From: Steinernema hermaphroditum | Taxonomy: Eukaryota; Nematoda; Chromadorea; Rhabditida; Steinernematidae | Assembly (NCBI GenBank): GCA_030435675.1 | Contig: CM059623.1 | Span: forward strand, 11,310,012-11,374,011 | Reading direction: 5' to 3' | DNA: 64,000 bases | Shown here: positions 1 through 14,221 of the stretch, in pieces | Layout: each line of letters opens with the position of its first letter | How positions within the stretch are numbered: position 1 is the first letter of the stretch | The notes under the pieces: model-generated | The model's input: only the letters and a program-made list of their open reading frames with translations | What the model was told of the DNA's origin: nothing | Database searches by the model: none | Program-made: the position numbers and the translations under genes

Positions 1-3000
1 ATCGGATGAATGGATACGCAGTACGCAAAAGAAGAACGAGAATGGATGCTGTAAATCAGCTGCCAGACGGGAAACTACGATTTGCGTCTAATCGGAACTG
101 TTTTCGCACAAGGAGGGAAGTAGGGGCGCCATTATTCTACGTAAGTTTCGAAATACCACGCATTCCACAGGTGACCCCCGGCTAATAATAGTTTCAGGTA
201 AACAGAATCAATCAATTGTGCTTGGAGGTGGGCTGACGACAGCCCTATTTTTAACATAGACAGTGCGACATTCAGTGGGAAACAAGAAAACAAACCTAAT
301 CTAAGAATCCAGCAAGAACCGAAATGTTCGAAGCGTTTCTTCACCTTGAATATAAAAGTCTTTCCTGGGATGAAATCCTACGATCTTCGCTTATCAGAAA
401 AGGGAATGACTGAATTCAATAGGGAAATTGCTTGGGCAGAAAATCAGAATGGGAAATCACCCTATATAGGTGGACTAATCTAAAAAAAAGAAGACTTGCA
501 AACAGGAAGTTTTCGCAAAGAAGAGCAAGTCTTAAAAGATTGTCCTTCTTGTTTGCGCAAGTGGATCCAAATCTACCCATGATGATTGCTTTTAAAATGA
601 TAAACTACAAGACGGACGACATTTTTCAAGACATCCAACCACATAATTAGCCTCAAAACGGTCACTTCCCAACCACATCAAAAGTTAAATATTTGCGCGT
701 CCCCATAGACAGTTCGCACAACCGAACAATCGAGGAAATCAAAGTCGTCACACAACCGAGAAGTGTTTATCGCGGCGGCCCTCAACAAGTGGGATCAAAA
801 CAAAAACAACCACTAGGCGCGCCTTCCTTTGATTACTCCACTTAATCGCAGCAGAATAGCGAAACGACTGAACTCTATTGCGTCACAAGAAGCGGTCAAT
901 CCAAAGGGCAAAGATCTGGATCCTATGAAATGGCCTCATTTGGGCCGCCTATCGATGGGCGCCTTCCGGCGGGGCCGAGTTCGGGTTTGCACTTTGGCCG
1001 AAACAAGCCGAGAAACGTGGCATTTAAGAGAGGGGAATGTTATGCCCAAAGGGTCGCTGATATCGGCTAAAAGGAGCACCCCAAAATCAAAACTGTCAAA
1101 ACACGGCGGCCTCTGACGTAGACATAGAGGAAGTTCCTTCTTGAGATGAAAACAGAAGTGGTCCCGGGGGAAAGGCCACGTGCCCGACGGAAATGCAAGA
1201 TAAACCCGCAGTGTGTTTTGATGTGTTTATAATTGTGAAATAGAGAAGAGATGCTGCAGAGAGATAGGAGGCCGAGGATAGGGCATTGGCAAGTGACCGA
1301 AGACGTGACTTAAGATCTCTGAGGCTAACATTATTAGCTCTAATGAAACGTAACTTCCCCATGCGTCAAAGCGCTAATTAAGTAGCGTAATGTATCCGAT
1401 GTTTGTGACTGCAATAGCGCTCAATGAAGGAAGCCATGTTTGCGTCACATTGCAGAAAAAGATGAGGAAGTCTCTAAATTTAGATGTTTGAAGTCATCAG
1501 AATGCCTAACAAGTCCCAGAAACGGTGACTCGGACGAAAGTGCGCACTCCAAAGAGAGCGTTTTCAAATTTCAGATTTCTAAAAATGACAGCACTTCTTG
1601 GTAATGACCGCGAAGAATGACTACAATCGCCTCACATTGTACGGACGAAAAGCGCACGTATATTCTCACGCGAGCGAACTTTCAACTGCATTTCAGGAGG
1701 ACGCGATGGCGGAGAAGAAGAAGATAAACAGATCATCCTCATGATGCGCACAAACATTGCCCCACCGTCTCGATTACGGTGGAGTGGAGATGTGGTTTCG
1801 ACTTTGGTCGATCGAGTGGTTTTTGATGCGCGGAAATGTGTCCACCTCGACGATTACGCTAGAGCTCATCTTGTGGAGTACCGGGTTTAATCGTCGATGA
1901 GAGTGGCGATTAACGATAAATATATGAGCCCCTGTGGATAAAGGTTCCAGCCTCTTGATTATTGATCCCGACTGGTTAATTGTCCATATGTATTGGGGTG
2001 GAAAGCTATGATTAGGGATAGGTTAATTAGTCTAACTCTTAAGGTTTTACAGGAAGGATATGGATTGACATGGAAAGCTAAGGATATTGAGACGTTTACC
2101 ATCATCTTTCGAGGTTCAAGCCACAAGAGGGTGGTCAAAAGGGGAGTCTGGAAGATTCAGAAACGGACTCCCGAAGACTGCAGACATGTGGATTAGGACG
2201 CCCCAAAATGTGCCTACCCGGACTGCTCACCCTCAGTTACACTAGATTAAAAATGCGGCATTAACTGAATCCATATCAAGAATTATTCCTTTTGATCCCA
2301 GACCATAGATTCCGGGAGACCCATTCTAATGACCATAGACGAGGAAGACCAAGTGAGTCTAAATTTAAATTTCCTCTTCAGTCCGTTAAGTAGCTGCGTC
2401 ACCACTTCCTAGACGACACGTAATGAGGCGTTAATTATCGCCGCTCTTAAGCGGAACTTGCAACCTCTTGGGATCTGGAAGTGTTCTCGGAAAGAGTCGC
2501 AAAAGTATCTAACTTCCAAAAATGACTTTTGCTCAATTCAAAAGGTCATTTATGCATATGAGATGCTAGTAAGTACACTCTTGTCAAGCAGCCAGGTCCG
2601 ATAGTAGGCAGTTGGAATATCCACGAAACCAGCTGATCCATCAAGGAACACCGGTTCAAAACGCCACCAATGGTAGGAAATAAGGAAGTTCGGTCCAAAA
2701 GTCGGTGCAAAAGCGCCAATCCCAAAGAGCATCGTCACCTCCTCATAACAAACACACTAACGAGCCGACTGCACTCCCGACGCGTCGTCATAATTCACCG
2801 CCGATTAATGGACGTCTTCCCGGCGGCGAGCAACAAAAACACACGTTTTTGGGCGATACATTAGCAGAGACAACAACGACGGTCGGCCAAGGCGCCGCTC
2901 TTCATATTCCCACTTCCCACGCGGGCAGACTCAAATATTTGCCGAGCACCTATCCGGGCTAAGCGCGCGCTCAGGTCCCCGGGTGAAGATATGTAATCGG

Positions 3001-4431
3001 GAGAATCTCTCCAGCCTGCAGAATGAAGTGCTCATTTCGTGAAGTTCGGCTCTTGAGTGGGCACTATTCGCGGAACATGTGCAAGAAGGTGCAAGGTGTG
3101 TCTGTCTTGTGATCAGAGTTCGCGAAACGAAGAACAAAGTAGCCGCTTTTTAGACGAAAAGGCGAAATTTTTTCGAAGAAATGTTCCTGACACCTATTAT
3201 CCTTTTCTTGTTGAAATAAATAAAATACCTACATGTTCATGCACTCCACTGTTTAGCAACGAAATTACTAGAATCAGATTACAGCCATTGTATGTCAACA
3301 ACTGGACAAAACAGATAAAATGTCCTGGAAACATGGACTACGAATGGCTTGCACTTCTACTTTTCTAGATGTATGTAAATGCGATCAGTGACGCAAATGC
3401 CCGAACGATTCAAATATCAAAGTTCGAACTAAAGGAAGGCTTATCTGTTTTGTGATTTTCCTTTGTCAATACAAGAAAAAAACGACGGAAATTGACATCG
3501 CCTGTATCCTAAGGACCACTCGGCTTATGGGCCACATGAATCCACTACGAGAACCGATGGGTCTTCTGGGTGTGTGTCTGCGTGATTCTCTGTCTGCGCC
3601 GTTTGGAATACTAATAAACCATAAAAAAGAAATAAATACAACTGAAGTGATAATGAAAATATCGGACACTCTGGGAGTCAAAAAATGCGGAACGGACTTT
3701 CCCAAGGCTGTCGGTAGGTGAAAAAGAACCTCATTTGAAAAAAAGAAATACTCTCTGCATGTGCACTTTCTGATAGAGTTTAAAAGGACACACAAACAAT
3801 GGCTCCTTGAGCTCAGCATGATATACAAAGTGTTAGAGCCACGTATCTAAGTCTACGTGGCATGAACCAGCTATTTCCATGGCAAATTCTCTTGCAAGTA
3901 CGATGTAGTTTTTCTTGACCGAAATCAACTATTTGAAAAAGTAATCTATTCATGTTTTATTCATGTTTATCCCAAAAAACGTTTCCACCTGCAAAATCCA
4001 TATCTACTTCCCTAATACTCCGTACCCTGCCTCCTCATCCAGTTGTCCTAATCGGAAGTGCACCATTATGTTCAGTCACGTAGCACAAGAGTACTTAGCA
4101 TCCGATTTTGGGACTTATCCACTCGTGTCAAGTGCGCGGATCACGTTTTTGAGAGCATTGTGCGCAGCAAACATCAGAAACTAAAAACCAAACTCTGTGC
4201 ACTCCGCTCATTGGAAAATCGCGAGAGACTGGGCCTGCTGCAAATTTGTGTCCGCTTTTTGTGATGTGCATGTTGTTAAACCTCTATTAAATCCATTTGG
4301 TAGGTACAAAACATGGAAATGGATGATAGTGGACGTTGCGGGATCCTCCGCAGGGAGAGTTATGGATGAATCATAATGGTCATAGACAGCCCTTGGGTGA
4401 TCATAGATAGACCACTTTCGTCTATGGACTA
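1..4431. other. Gene-poor stretch, no supported gene
   Basis: I see only short, overlapping open frames here (up to about 120 aa at 3,466-3,828 minus), with no recognisable motif, no consistent splice-site framing and AT-rich composition. I found no tRNA-like or rRNA-like segment. It may be intergenic or intronic. Confidence 0.5.
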
Positions 4432-4531
4432 GGGTTGTCGAATCGAATCGAATCGAATAATTCGAGTTTTTACGAATATCGAATATTCGATTGGATTCGA
4501 TATTCGAGGATTTTCGAATATTCGACAACCC
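4432..4531. mobile_element. 100-bp MITE-like inverted-repeat element with TA flanks
   Basis: The sequence starts GGGTTGTCGAATCGAATCG and ends with the inverted form, TTCGAATATTCGACAACCC, with further internal inverted TCGAATA blocks. It is flanked on both sides by TA (4,430-4,431 and 4,532-4,533), the target duplication expected of Tc1/mariner-type elements. The inside is built from TCGAA pentamers and has no coding capacity. A related end, ATTCGACAACCCTA, occurs at about 42,417-42,432 and is mirrored near 57,710, so this is a small family in the genome. Assignment to Tc1/mariner is inference from the TA flanks. Confidence 0.7.
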
Positions 4532-4533
4532 TA

Positions 4534-6348
4534 CTATGGACAGCCCGTGAATTAGGGATGCAGTGATTGAAAAGTACGATAGTAGTAAGTAAAAGTGAAA
4601 ATGATCCATCTATGTGCTGTCCATAAGAGAGTGGTTCATTCATGGCTGTCCATGAATATGGTTCAACCTCGATGACCCCTATCCATATTCAGGTTTTATA
4701 TCTACGTGGCTCCACGCTTAAGTCGTGCTTTTTTTCGTTTTCAAAACACAAAGTCGCAAAAGAGATCAAAACGCCGTTGGATCCTAGACATCCTGTCGCC
4801 CGTAAACAACTTCTTCACTTTGCACTGTGGAATTGTGCGTCAGCGACGGCATCATAAACTAAGTCAAATTCAACACATCCAGAGTTATTAAGCTCGCTTC
4901 AGTAAACTCTCTCAAAGGACGGTGACGCAATGGTCCCATCGCGAGAGGAAAACAACGCACTCCGCAAAGCCATTGTTTAGAAAAGTGACATTTCAATTAC
5001 TGGAGTTAATGGAAAAGCGCATCAGAAGTTAATTTAAAGGGCGCCCGTAAACAAACTTCGGGTAGGCGGGTGGCGGAAGAAGCGGCCAAAAGACACAAAA
5101 TTTGAGAGAACGTCATGGCGGCAAACATCGTTGCGACACAAGGTAAACTCGGCGTGGAAGCAATTTCGCTAATGCCGCCGCTATTAAACAAATTAGAGCA
5201 AATATTAGACGATCGGGAACGCTATAAGCGCAGACTTATCGGCACCTTTTGGTGTTTTACACGATAATCGGAGCTGAGAGAGGGTCGAATGATCTTTTGA
5301 ATCCTTCGAAGCGCGTTTTCTGTAAACAGCCACTAGGGGAAGTCGGAGCTGACAGCGAAGATCGAAAGATGAAAAGCAGCCAAGACGTTGAAAAATGGGA
5401 CTTGTGGACCGAGCTTGGCGGCCAGGACAGGCACCTTTCCGTTATTGGCATTTTTTCAAAAACCAAACGTTGATTCAAATTTAAAGGCATTCGGATACAA
5501 TTAGGGTATAAAGGTGGACGAAACATGTTAGCAGATTTCAACAAAAATACAGTTTTTTTCGTAGAGGCTGCTATCACTGGTATCTGACCGCTTTTCGGAT
5601 CAGTGAACACCGCTTCCTGAAAACCTCCTTCATCGTGGATGACGCAATATTCGAGACAAGAAGCGTTATCAAAATTCATTGTTCTGTGGCGATGCGTCAT
5701 AGCACTTCCATCAAAAAGGAGAGCTGAAGTGAAAAGGTCGGCAATTTAAGGTCGGCTAGCGCTCAGTATTTTCGCTCAAAACGAAGTGCTCAGAATTTCG
5801 AAAAAGCGACAGATCTTTGCCAACTTTCAAAGAACATAAGAGGTGCGCGTGTGAATCCCCGCCAGACAAATCACAGAGCAGAAGACGCTGTGCACAAGAG
5901 AGTTAGTGTTCCTTGTTTGCTCTGGCGAGAAACGAATTGTGACGAAAGACTGTCCCGAACCATGTCGCACAGACATCAGGATCAACAGATGATCTCGTTC
6001 CGTCGTTCAGTAGAGCTAGCGCGCCAAATGCCGACGGCTATTGTAGTATAAACACACTATAAAACATCGCCTGATTGATCTAAAGGAGCTAGGGAATAGA
6101 GCGTATTGTTTGACCGAAGGATACAACAGGGTGCAGAAACACAACAACATTAAGTACTTCTTAAAAACGGACATCGTTGACAGCAAGGCATAAAAAACAT
6201 CCCACGCACAGGTGAAAACTGCAGACAACAGTACAACCCAACATCCCAAAACGTGTGTGGCACACCTGCACGGCGCAAGAGTCCAAACCGTACCACCCAC
6301 CCCAAAACACACAAGATAAATATCGTCCTCTAACGCCTACAAAAAGCG
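4534..6348. other. Gene-poor stretch with one longer unrecognised ORF
   Basis: The longest frame is 147 codons at 5,257-5,700 on the minus strand. I recognise no domain in it and see no flanking splice structure, so I do not call it a gene. The rest shows only short frames. Confidence 0.4.
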
Positions 6349-6465
6349 CTATAAACACGGGGGTGGCGAGTGGGAACTCTCGAGATGATCCACCCCGTTT
6401 CGAGAGCCTCTAGTGGGCCAATGGGGGCGACTTCCAGGAAGCGCGGTCACGCGACCTCCGCAGGA
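6349..6465 (-). CDS. Weak candidate terminal exon (39 codons including stop)
   Basis: This GC-rich island is preceded on the minus strand by the acceptor-like CCATCCTACAG. It is open only in phase 0 and ends at TAG (6,349-6,351). Its Ser/Pro/Arg-rich reading resembles the exons of the long-intron gene at 14.2-29.4 kb, whose last supported exon also ends in phase 0. It could therefore be the 3-prime exon of that gene, but the gap is 7.8 kb and nothing else links them. It may equally be chance in a GC-rich patch. Confidence 0.2.
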   Translation of the reverse strand, partial: SCGGRVTALPGSRPHWPTRGSRNGVDHLESSHSPPPCL

Positions 6466-9400
6466 CTGTAGGATGGTAGGCGATCTATGATGACTCACGG
6501 GACTCATGTAAATAGGGGACAGGATGACGACACAGGTAGACAGACAAGACAAACCGGAAACTCATCAAACAAACAACACTTCGGTGCTAATCTCGAAATC
6601 GGAAGTTTGTTTGTCGAGCTGATGAAGAGCCGCCCGCCGTGATCTCATGGCCTTTGGACGGACAAGGCACCTGTGGGGATTCCTAATTCCTGCGGATATC
6701 ATATGTCGACGGGCGTGAGTAATGAGAATTGTACTGTGTGGGGGAGACAACGAGTGATATTAGGAAACCCTCGGGGAACGTTGCACTCCAGGGAAACTGT
6801 GATTTGTGTTGGATCACATCACTCGGGGGTCTACAGGGCGTGGGGCCTTGGAGGCTAAATCGAATGGGGTAGATCGGTTAGAAGAAGATAAGCATATTAC
6901 AAGCAGGGTTCGTAGTGGGCCTCTATTGAACAAGATCGCATCACTAGGTAGACAACAGGAGGGCCGCGGGTTTTTGAGGCAGTATAGAGCATGTTCTGTT
7001 TGAGACATCCCTATCCTATTAAACTGTCAACCATCAGGCCGCCAGTAGCTTGCAGATACGATACCGTTCCACAAAACGACAGAGAAAAAGTCGTATATCT
7101 CTAGGCTAGAATTGGAAGTAGTTGTGCTGCAAGGATCACAAGAATGGTATCACAGATCGCGCGTCGTAATTATGTGATCGTTGAGAAATGAACAATAGCA
7201 TGATTATAAGCACGAAAGGAAAGGTAAGCTGTTAACAAAAAGTCACGTTAAAACGAGGATCGTTAAGAGAAGGAAAATCGCTCTTCTTCTGTCTCACTAT
7301 TGTTTTAAATTGCTAGATTTAAGCGAGATTTCGAATCGCATAATTAGAAACATTAGGCTTTATAGAGAAGAGTAATACTGAATGAGACGATAGATAGAAA
7401 AGGTGAGCAAAGAATAAGGAATGAAGAATGCTTGCTTGTAGAGGGAAAGGAGAACAACAAGAAGAACACCCATAAGCGAACACTGTTATTTTCAGGTGAG
7501 ACGTCCGAACACAGACCAATTTTCGGATACCGACGCACGCCAACCATTATTTTTCCAATTCACCGCTTTTCCAACCCGTATTTATCGGGTCGTAGATTGA
7601 ACTTCGCGTGGGCCCACATTATACTCGAGACGATTTCTATACGACTTGAATGGAGAGGTAGTTGGGTAGAAAATCGGTAAGTGTGTAGTTCGACAACACG
7701 ATGATAGCGGACCAGAAATCGGTGAACCTAATAATGTCCAAATTTGCTACCGTCCGTTAGAATACGAAGGAATACTAGCATTCTTGTCGAAAGAGAAAAT
7801 GCATATTCGATGCGATCTTCTATTCAGAATCTGCGTCAACGTGAAATGACATCAGCGGCTGTCACCAGGAAAAACAAAAGACAACGAGTCTTCTCTGCAA
7901 ATATTTTGCCTAGAAATCTCCAGTTTCCACAAGTAAACGCTCTCCATCGAGAGGGCCGGAAAGACTAAAAGTCGGTGCATGTGTCAAAGTACATGAATGT
8001 TTACGCGCCGTGTGTTTGTCTTTAAGTACTTGAAATAAGTTGTTTTGAAACTGTCCGCAATGGACAAAGTTTACTTTTTAGGTAGTGGCTGAACGGAGGG
8101 GGTCCCATTGAACGGCACAGATCTCCATGACGCAAGCGGAGTGAAACAAACAGCTTAAACAAGGAAGGTGTAGATGTTTGTAGCTGCTTGTATTTCTAAG
8201 AAACCCGATGACTTAGTCATGTTTATGGACATAAAACAATGTGTGGCATGAAGCGGTAATTGGAATCGGAGTCGTTTCGTTTCGGAAAAACAGGCACATC
8301 ACATTCTAGGATGTCGACAGCGAGAAGCTGATTCACGGGGCAAAACGTGACAAAGTTCATCGAACGTGATGAAAATTTTGAAAAGGTCTAATCAACTTGT
8401 CGTCAAAATGCAGCTATTTTAAGGTTTCAAGTCATGCATTAAAGAGCAAATGTACTCTGCTCGAATGGGAACGAACTTCTGGACTCAAAGAGATGCGAAT
8501 TGAAATTTGTGATTAGTAGAAACCTACGTTGCCTGGCAGTATAGAAACCACAACTGAGAGTCAAGGCCTGCGACTGGTAAAATGTCAGTAACCTACTGGC
8601 GGTAAACAAATGACACACCTCGTGGCTTTTCAGGTGGAGACAAAGTAGTCGACATTGTCTCACAGAGTCGCTTTCATCCATGTATAACCCAGTAAACACA
8701 TGCCGGCTCCAGAGGTATAGTGACAGTTTCGATCTCATAACAAGCTCTGTTTGTGGACTTCGTGAGCAATCGGACCTCGGTTTTGTACCCGAAAGCTCCC
8801 CTGCACACGGAAAACCACACAGAGACAATTCTGTCAACATAAAAAGAGAAAAATGGTGAGAAACCGTCTGTTCTCCGTTTATACCGAAAAGGGACCAAAA
8901 AAAGGAATCTACAACAAATGTCCAAAAATTGCATCAGTGTCAGTCCGAGCGGCACCAGAGACCAATTTCAATGAGTTCATCGAGAGTGAATTGCGACATC
9001 TCCGAGCACGATAGACGTCAAATTTTGTAGCCAAAGCTCTTCTACGATTTACCTTAGGACGACCACAGAATGGAAATAACATTCTGCGCCAGTCCTACAA
9101 GAAGCGAGTTCCGGCAAAAGACCCACATTTTGTGCCGATAAAAACCAAAAACAGCCGACAGCTCTGATCTACAGCAAAGTCCTTGAGACCTGGACTACGA
9201 AAACAACTCAGCTATGGCCTTACAAACAGTTTTGTTTGATTAGGGCAAAGTGCGTAGGAAACGTTTAAGAATTTTAAAAATTTTAATTCTTTTCAGTCTG
9301 TAAAAACACCTGATTTTTGATATAAACACCTTAGTCATGGTGCACAATGAACTCTCGGTGAGGCGCCGTTGCCTAATGTTAGAAGGATAGGGCTTTAAAA

Positions 9401-12400
9401 ATAAGTACAGAGCATTCTGAACACAGTCGAGCTGAAACGAACCTCTTTTTCCAAGGAAAACCTGCTTCACACTACTGCGTTTAAAGCTCCAAATCAACTA
9501 AATTAACTTGAAATCCAATATTCAAGATTCATAGAACCATCACGTACATTCTGCACGTTCGTTTCATACAAGGACAACAGCACCCAGGCCAACCGACAAT
9601 CTCAACCTAATCAAAAGCGCCGGACCTATAAGCACTTCAGTTTCCAAAAAAGGCTTCCACGCAGTAGTACAACTGGTTGGCCTCACATTTTTCGGGTCGA
9701 TTAAATCACATCGCGCCAGATGATGATGGAAAACGTCCCTCGATGTGCACTTCCTATGTGCTTAGGATCACAAACACTTCAAACGCAGATGAGCGATATA
9801 GCGATTCGTCAACATCTATAAGGATTTTTGTGACCTCAACCACAATCCCCATGTCCAAATCGTATGAAAAACGCTTAATGCCCTCTTTAGAAGTAACATT
9901 TGAGGGGAATGCGTATAAAGTGAACCACAGACCAGAACCAGAGGGGTAAAGGCATTCTCCTAAAGCTCTTCTTTCAGTCGGCAACCTAAAAAGAAGGATC
10001 GTCTAAATTGAAAAACAGGACCCATTCCTAACGAGAAACGTCGAAAACAACTCACTTCCGACTAAGCCGCCCCCGAAATAACCCCATTTCTGCAGGCAAA
10101 TGGAGTGTAAAAACTCCAATTACTAGTCGGAAAGCCCATCTTCTTGTCATGTTGCTAATTCCACGGATTACGTCGAATGTTGTCATCGAACGGCGAATGT
10201 ATGCCGGATTAGCGCAGGATCAAGCGATTAGGGTGCAGGTCAAGGGGAACGTGTTTGCAAACGACACGTGTACGGTGGTTCGACAGGTTGTTGAACACCG
10301 CTAAAATTAAGTGCGTCGAAGAATGTTTGCTGAGCAGGAAACCGGAAAGTGGATTGGTTGAGGGAGTGTTTGTGGGAACGGGTAAGTGGGACAGATGGCA
10401 CGAAAAAAACGGGCCTCTTGGCGCAAAACTCAAAACTTGGTCCCCAAGTTTGGAAGGGGTACAGTTGAGTGCACATAACGGTGGTGCATCAATCAAGATA
10501 AATTACATTCATGGAGATTTGACCCATGTTCGATGGAACGTACTATCCTGTATCGGGACGCGCAAGCATTTTGACAGTTTTAATTGCTGGAATGAGCGGG
10601 TATAGTAACGGTAGAATGAAGGAATTGAGGAGACTTGGAATCTTTATGGCGACATTTTCGAAACTGGTCTGTTTTGTAGAAATGACACTTGCTGAAAAAT
10701 CACTTCTTCGGCAGAAAACAAGAAACTGCTAAAGGAAGCTACCGAAATCCCCAGGGGAATTTGTAGAACGTTTTGAAACCACTGTTTTCGAAATTTTCTG
10801 AAAGAGGTCAACTGAGAGCGGCGAGCGAACAAGGAGACAGTTTTTAGGAACAAAAAAAAGTGGACCTTTCGCAGAAAAGAATCAGAATTCTAAACACTTC
10901 GTTTATGGGTTTAATGGGGAAGGCATGTACGATAAACTGCAAATGCATTGAATAGTCCTTTTATTTTTGCCTTTGTCATCGCCTTTGAAAGGAGAAGATA
11001 GACTCAAAACTGTATTCTTTTTTTTATTTGCTAAAATCGGCATACTTTTCGGTAAGATGGATCCAAGGAATACTCCATTCCTTTTCTGAAATTTGCTCAA
11101 AATTGACAAATTTGACCCAGCTGTGTTATTGCGATACTGCGTATCAATAAAGGAATAGTGGTGCAAATTCTTGTTACACATCAAAAGGAACGTTTCAAAC
11201 GAAACTGCGACCTGAAAGACGGACATCAAAACGTCCATCTTCCACTATGAAATAAGCGATCGAAAGTGTGCAGCAATATCCATCAACCAAATTGACACTC
11301 TGCAAAAGAGAGACATTTCTTTCGGCCGTCACTTTCCGGGAAAGGAAGTGCGACACGTGCAACATAGTCCGCTCGTGTATGTTAATTAGAAGGCGATAAT
11401 CGGGTATTTGTATATCGGCAATTGGGTTATCGGCGGGTGAACGACGACGAGGAAGCAGAGGAGAGAACATCCAGGGGATATTAACATTTATGAGCAAAGA
11501 GGCGGAAAGCTGAGTGTGCAGAGAGGAGATGAGATAATTGGAGTGGAGACGAGGCCAAAGACTGTGAATGTTTCATGTGAGATGATTGTGGGACTTAGTG
11601 GGAACAGATAGCTGGATGATGTCAGAACTGACCTAATCCGCGAGGATTGTGTCCTGTTCTGTTTGACGTCAAAGTTGTCACAAAAATAGAGCGAAACACT
11701 GGAGATGACAAGGGATGAGTCAGGTTTTTCAAAAAAGAAACAAGCTACGCGTGTTGATGTTGAGGATTACTGAAAAGTCTTTGGTTCATCTGTGACTTAA
11801 ACGCACGTAATTTCGAATAAGTGGCTCTAGATTCAAAGATTTTAAGATATTCTAGAACTTGCTGTAGTACTGTAGCTCAGATGATTCAATCCCACCTCTC
11901 TGATCACAAAATAGCCGTAGTCACGTTTGGAGTGCTTGGCTGTAAGCTCGTATTTGAATTCTTACAATTTACTGAGGAAATCCTCGATCTTATCAGCGAA
12001 GAAAGCGGCTCAAAAAGAAGTGGAAATCGAAGGAATCAACGTAGAATCTAGCAATCATATAAGGAAGGCTCTTCTACCCAGGGAGCCTCAGCTCAACACA
12101 CCGTTACCACTACAGCAAACAGCACCATTAGAAGCCGGTTGTTATGCAACAAGACTGGCCGAGATGACTCAAGAGATAACGAGCTCATATCCTACGCAAC
12201 CTCATTGTTGCATCCTGCACTAACGTCGACAGTGGACAAAGGTGGAGAAACACGAAAATACTTCATACATCCCGGAAATTATTCATCACCTCAAGAGGTG
12301 TCGGACCCAACTTAAACTGAATGCTGCTGTACATCAAACTTAAGGGTGCCAAAATTTAATAATTTGGGTGGATGATGGGCTGACCAGCCTTAGGCAACCT

Positions 12401-12559
12401 TAGAAGTTGCAAATTTGTCGCTTTAACCGACCATTCGAAATCGTTGCTATACAAAAGTTGTTGTGGTATTATTTTTTTATGAAGGTCTCGTAATTCTGGA
12501 AGGTCCTTCAGAACAACACCGCCCAATTGCAACTTTACTTCTTCTTTGCCACTCTGAAA
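6466..12559. other. Gene-poor stretch
   Basis: Only short frames are present. The longest are 133 codons minus at 8,439-8,840 and 116 codons plus at 10,255-10,605, and neither has a recognisable motif or convincing splice borders. I see no RNA gene and no clear repeat array. The stretch could be intron or intergenic DNA of the minus-strand gene that lies upstream at 14.2-29.4 kb. Confidence 0.45.
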
Positions 12560-12729
12560 TCTGTCGTTGGTGGTTCGGTGATGGTCCGGCTTCCAGAAGG
12601 CCTGGAAAGCCAGGGAGACGTAGTTCCAACGTCAAGAAGACCGTCACTACCGCAGAGTCCCATCCGCGCCGCCACGCGAAGCCGAAGCTCGCTGCAACTC
12701 CGAGATCGGCGTCTTCTATATTCCTGTGA
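12560..12729. CDS. Coding-like GC-rich island, strand ambiguous
   Basis: This island stands out from its AT-rich surroundings. On the minus strand it follows the acceptor-like TTTCAATAG and is open in phase 0, compatible with continuation of the exon ending at 14,222. On the plus strand two frames are also open, one ending in ...SSIFL followed by a stop at 12,727-12,729, after the acceptor-like GGCTTCCAG. All readings are Ser/Arg/Pro rich. I cannot decide the strand from sequence alone; RNA reads would decide it. No domain is recognised. Confidence 0.3.
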
Positions 12730-14221
12730 CTATTGAAACACGGAATCTATCCTTCTTTCTAAGCTCTCGAGATTTTCGTCTGGGCAATCACCGCTTACTT
12801 TTGTTATTGCACCAATTATCCGCCGGACGACGCAATTCCCATCTAAGCCGCTTTTCCCATCGATGAGACCGTCTAATCCTCAGTACTATTACTAATTAGT
12901 ACGTCTCCATCCATCGAACGCTTTCATATGCGCCGGACTGGTGGGAAAAGAGCGAATTTCCGCCTTCAGGTCCACTCCTGTTTTCTTTCGATTACCGCAC
13001 AATCACGTGTTTTCCCATTGAAGAAGTTGTAGTAAACAGCGCTAATGGTTTCCTGAGAACTCGAGAGGCCGAGTCCTGAAGATATGTCCTGAGTGGCGAG
13101 GAGCTTGCAGATGCTGTGAATGAATGGACCGCGCCAAAACAGATGAGGAAGCGTAGAAAATGCGTTGTTGCGTCACAGGCCTCTAATGAAGATTCCATTA
13201 AGAACGCATGGATTCTGTTCTATGTGCCATGGTTGTGTATAAATAGACGATTGCATAGGAGTGCTGAGAGTGCACCGGGAAAATGGAAGATGCCAAGGAC
13301 AGAGATCTTTAGAACCTAGAACTTTCAGTCGGGACTAGCGTCAGGACAGTCATTTGAAGTCCGTGCTCGACTGAGAAGTTCTCTGTGTGAAGCTAGTCCA
13401 GCATGTATGTGATGCTTCTAACGTTTAAACATTGCGATTATTGGTCATTCACAGAAACATTCACAGCCTAGAAACTGAATGATTCATGTGGAAGGCTGAG
13501 TCGGACCAAATGAGTCCAAATCTTAATGATCAATGGGATAGAACGCAGCTCCGAAACGAGGCGTCTTTCGAACTGGACACGAAACTTTTGGCCCCGAAAA
13601 TAGCTAGTACCACTTCCAATAAGAGAGCTTCGAAGGAGAGACCTGTTTTTTTGGAGAGGCCCAATCACTTGACAATTTGTACGATCCGATGCGAATGGTT
13701 TGCTTCTTTTGAAGATGGCCATTCCCAAGCGCGCTAACTTTTTATCTAACCGTCGCTCAACACATAATCAAGTGCCACTATAAAGTTGCAAGCTCAGTCC
13801 AGTTACTTCCGTCCATCTCTGTCAGTATTGTGAATCTTATCTCTGAAAGGTGCCTAGTTCTAAATCTCTTGCTATCAATTCCAATCGACTGTCTGGCCAC
13901 TATCCTTAAGTGAATCGTCAAAAAAGGAGATTAAACCGCATTAAACTGAAAAGTTAACTATACCGTAAATAGGACATTTCATCCGCTTCTGTAGTACTGT
14001 GTTCACTATGAACCGCAGCATTAGATTCTCGTAGGCAGATGCTTAGAAAACACTTCATCTCTGAAGCTTGATCTCAATTTGTACAATACCAGGAAGTGAG
14101 ACACTTGTCCCCCTTTCCCATGTCGTAATGAATCTCTGAACTAATTGAATTTCCCCATCGCATCGCACTCCATTAAGTCGCACGAATAAATGAATCCTCA
14201 AATTCGCAAAAGTGCACCGAC
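12730..14221. other. Gene-poor stretch, probably intronic
   Basis: No frame here is convincing; the longest are under 90 codons. It lies directly downstream, on the minus strand, of an exon that ends with a donor-like GTCGGTG, so part or all of it may be an intron. Confidence 0.4.

Noticed and set aside
3466..3828. 120-codon minus-strand frame
   Set aside because: No motif, no splice context and codon use like surrounding non-coding DNA.
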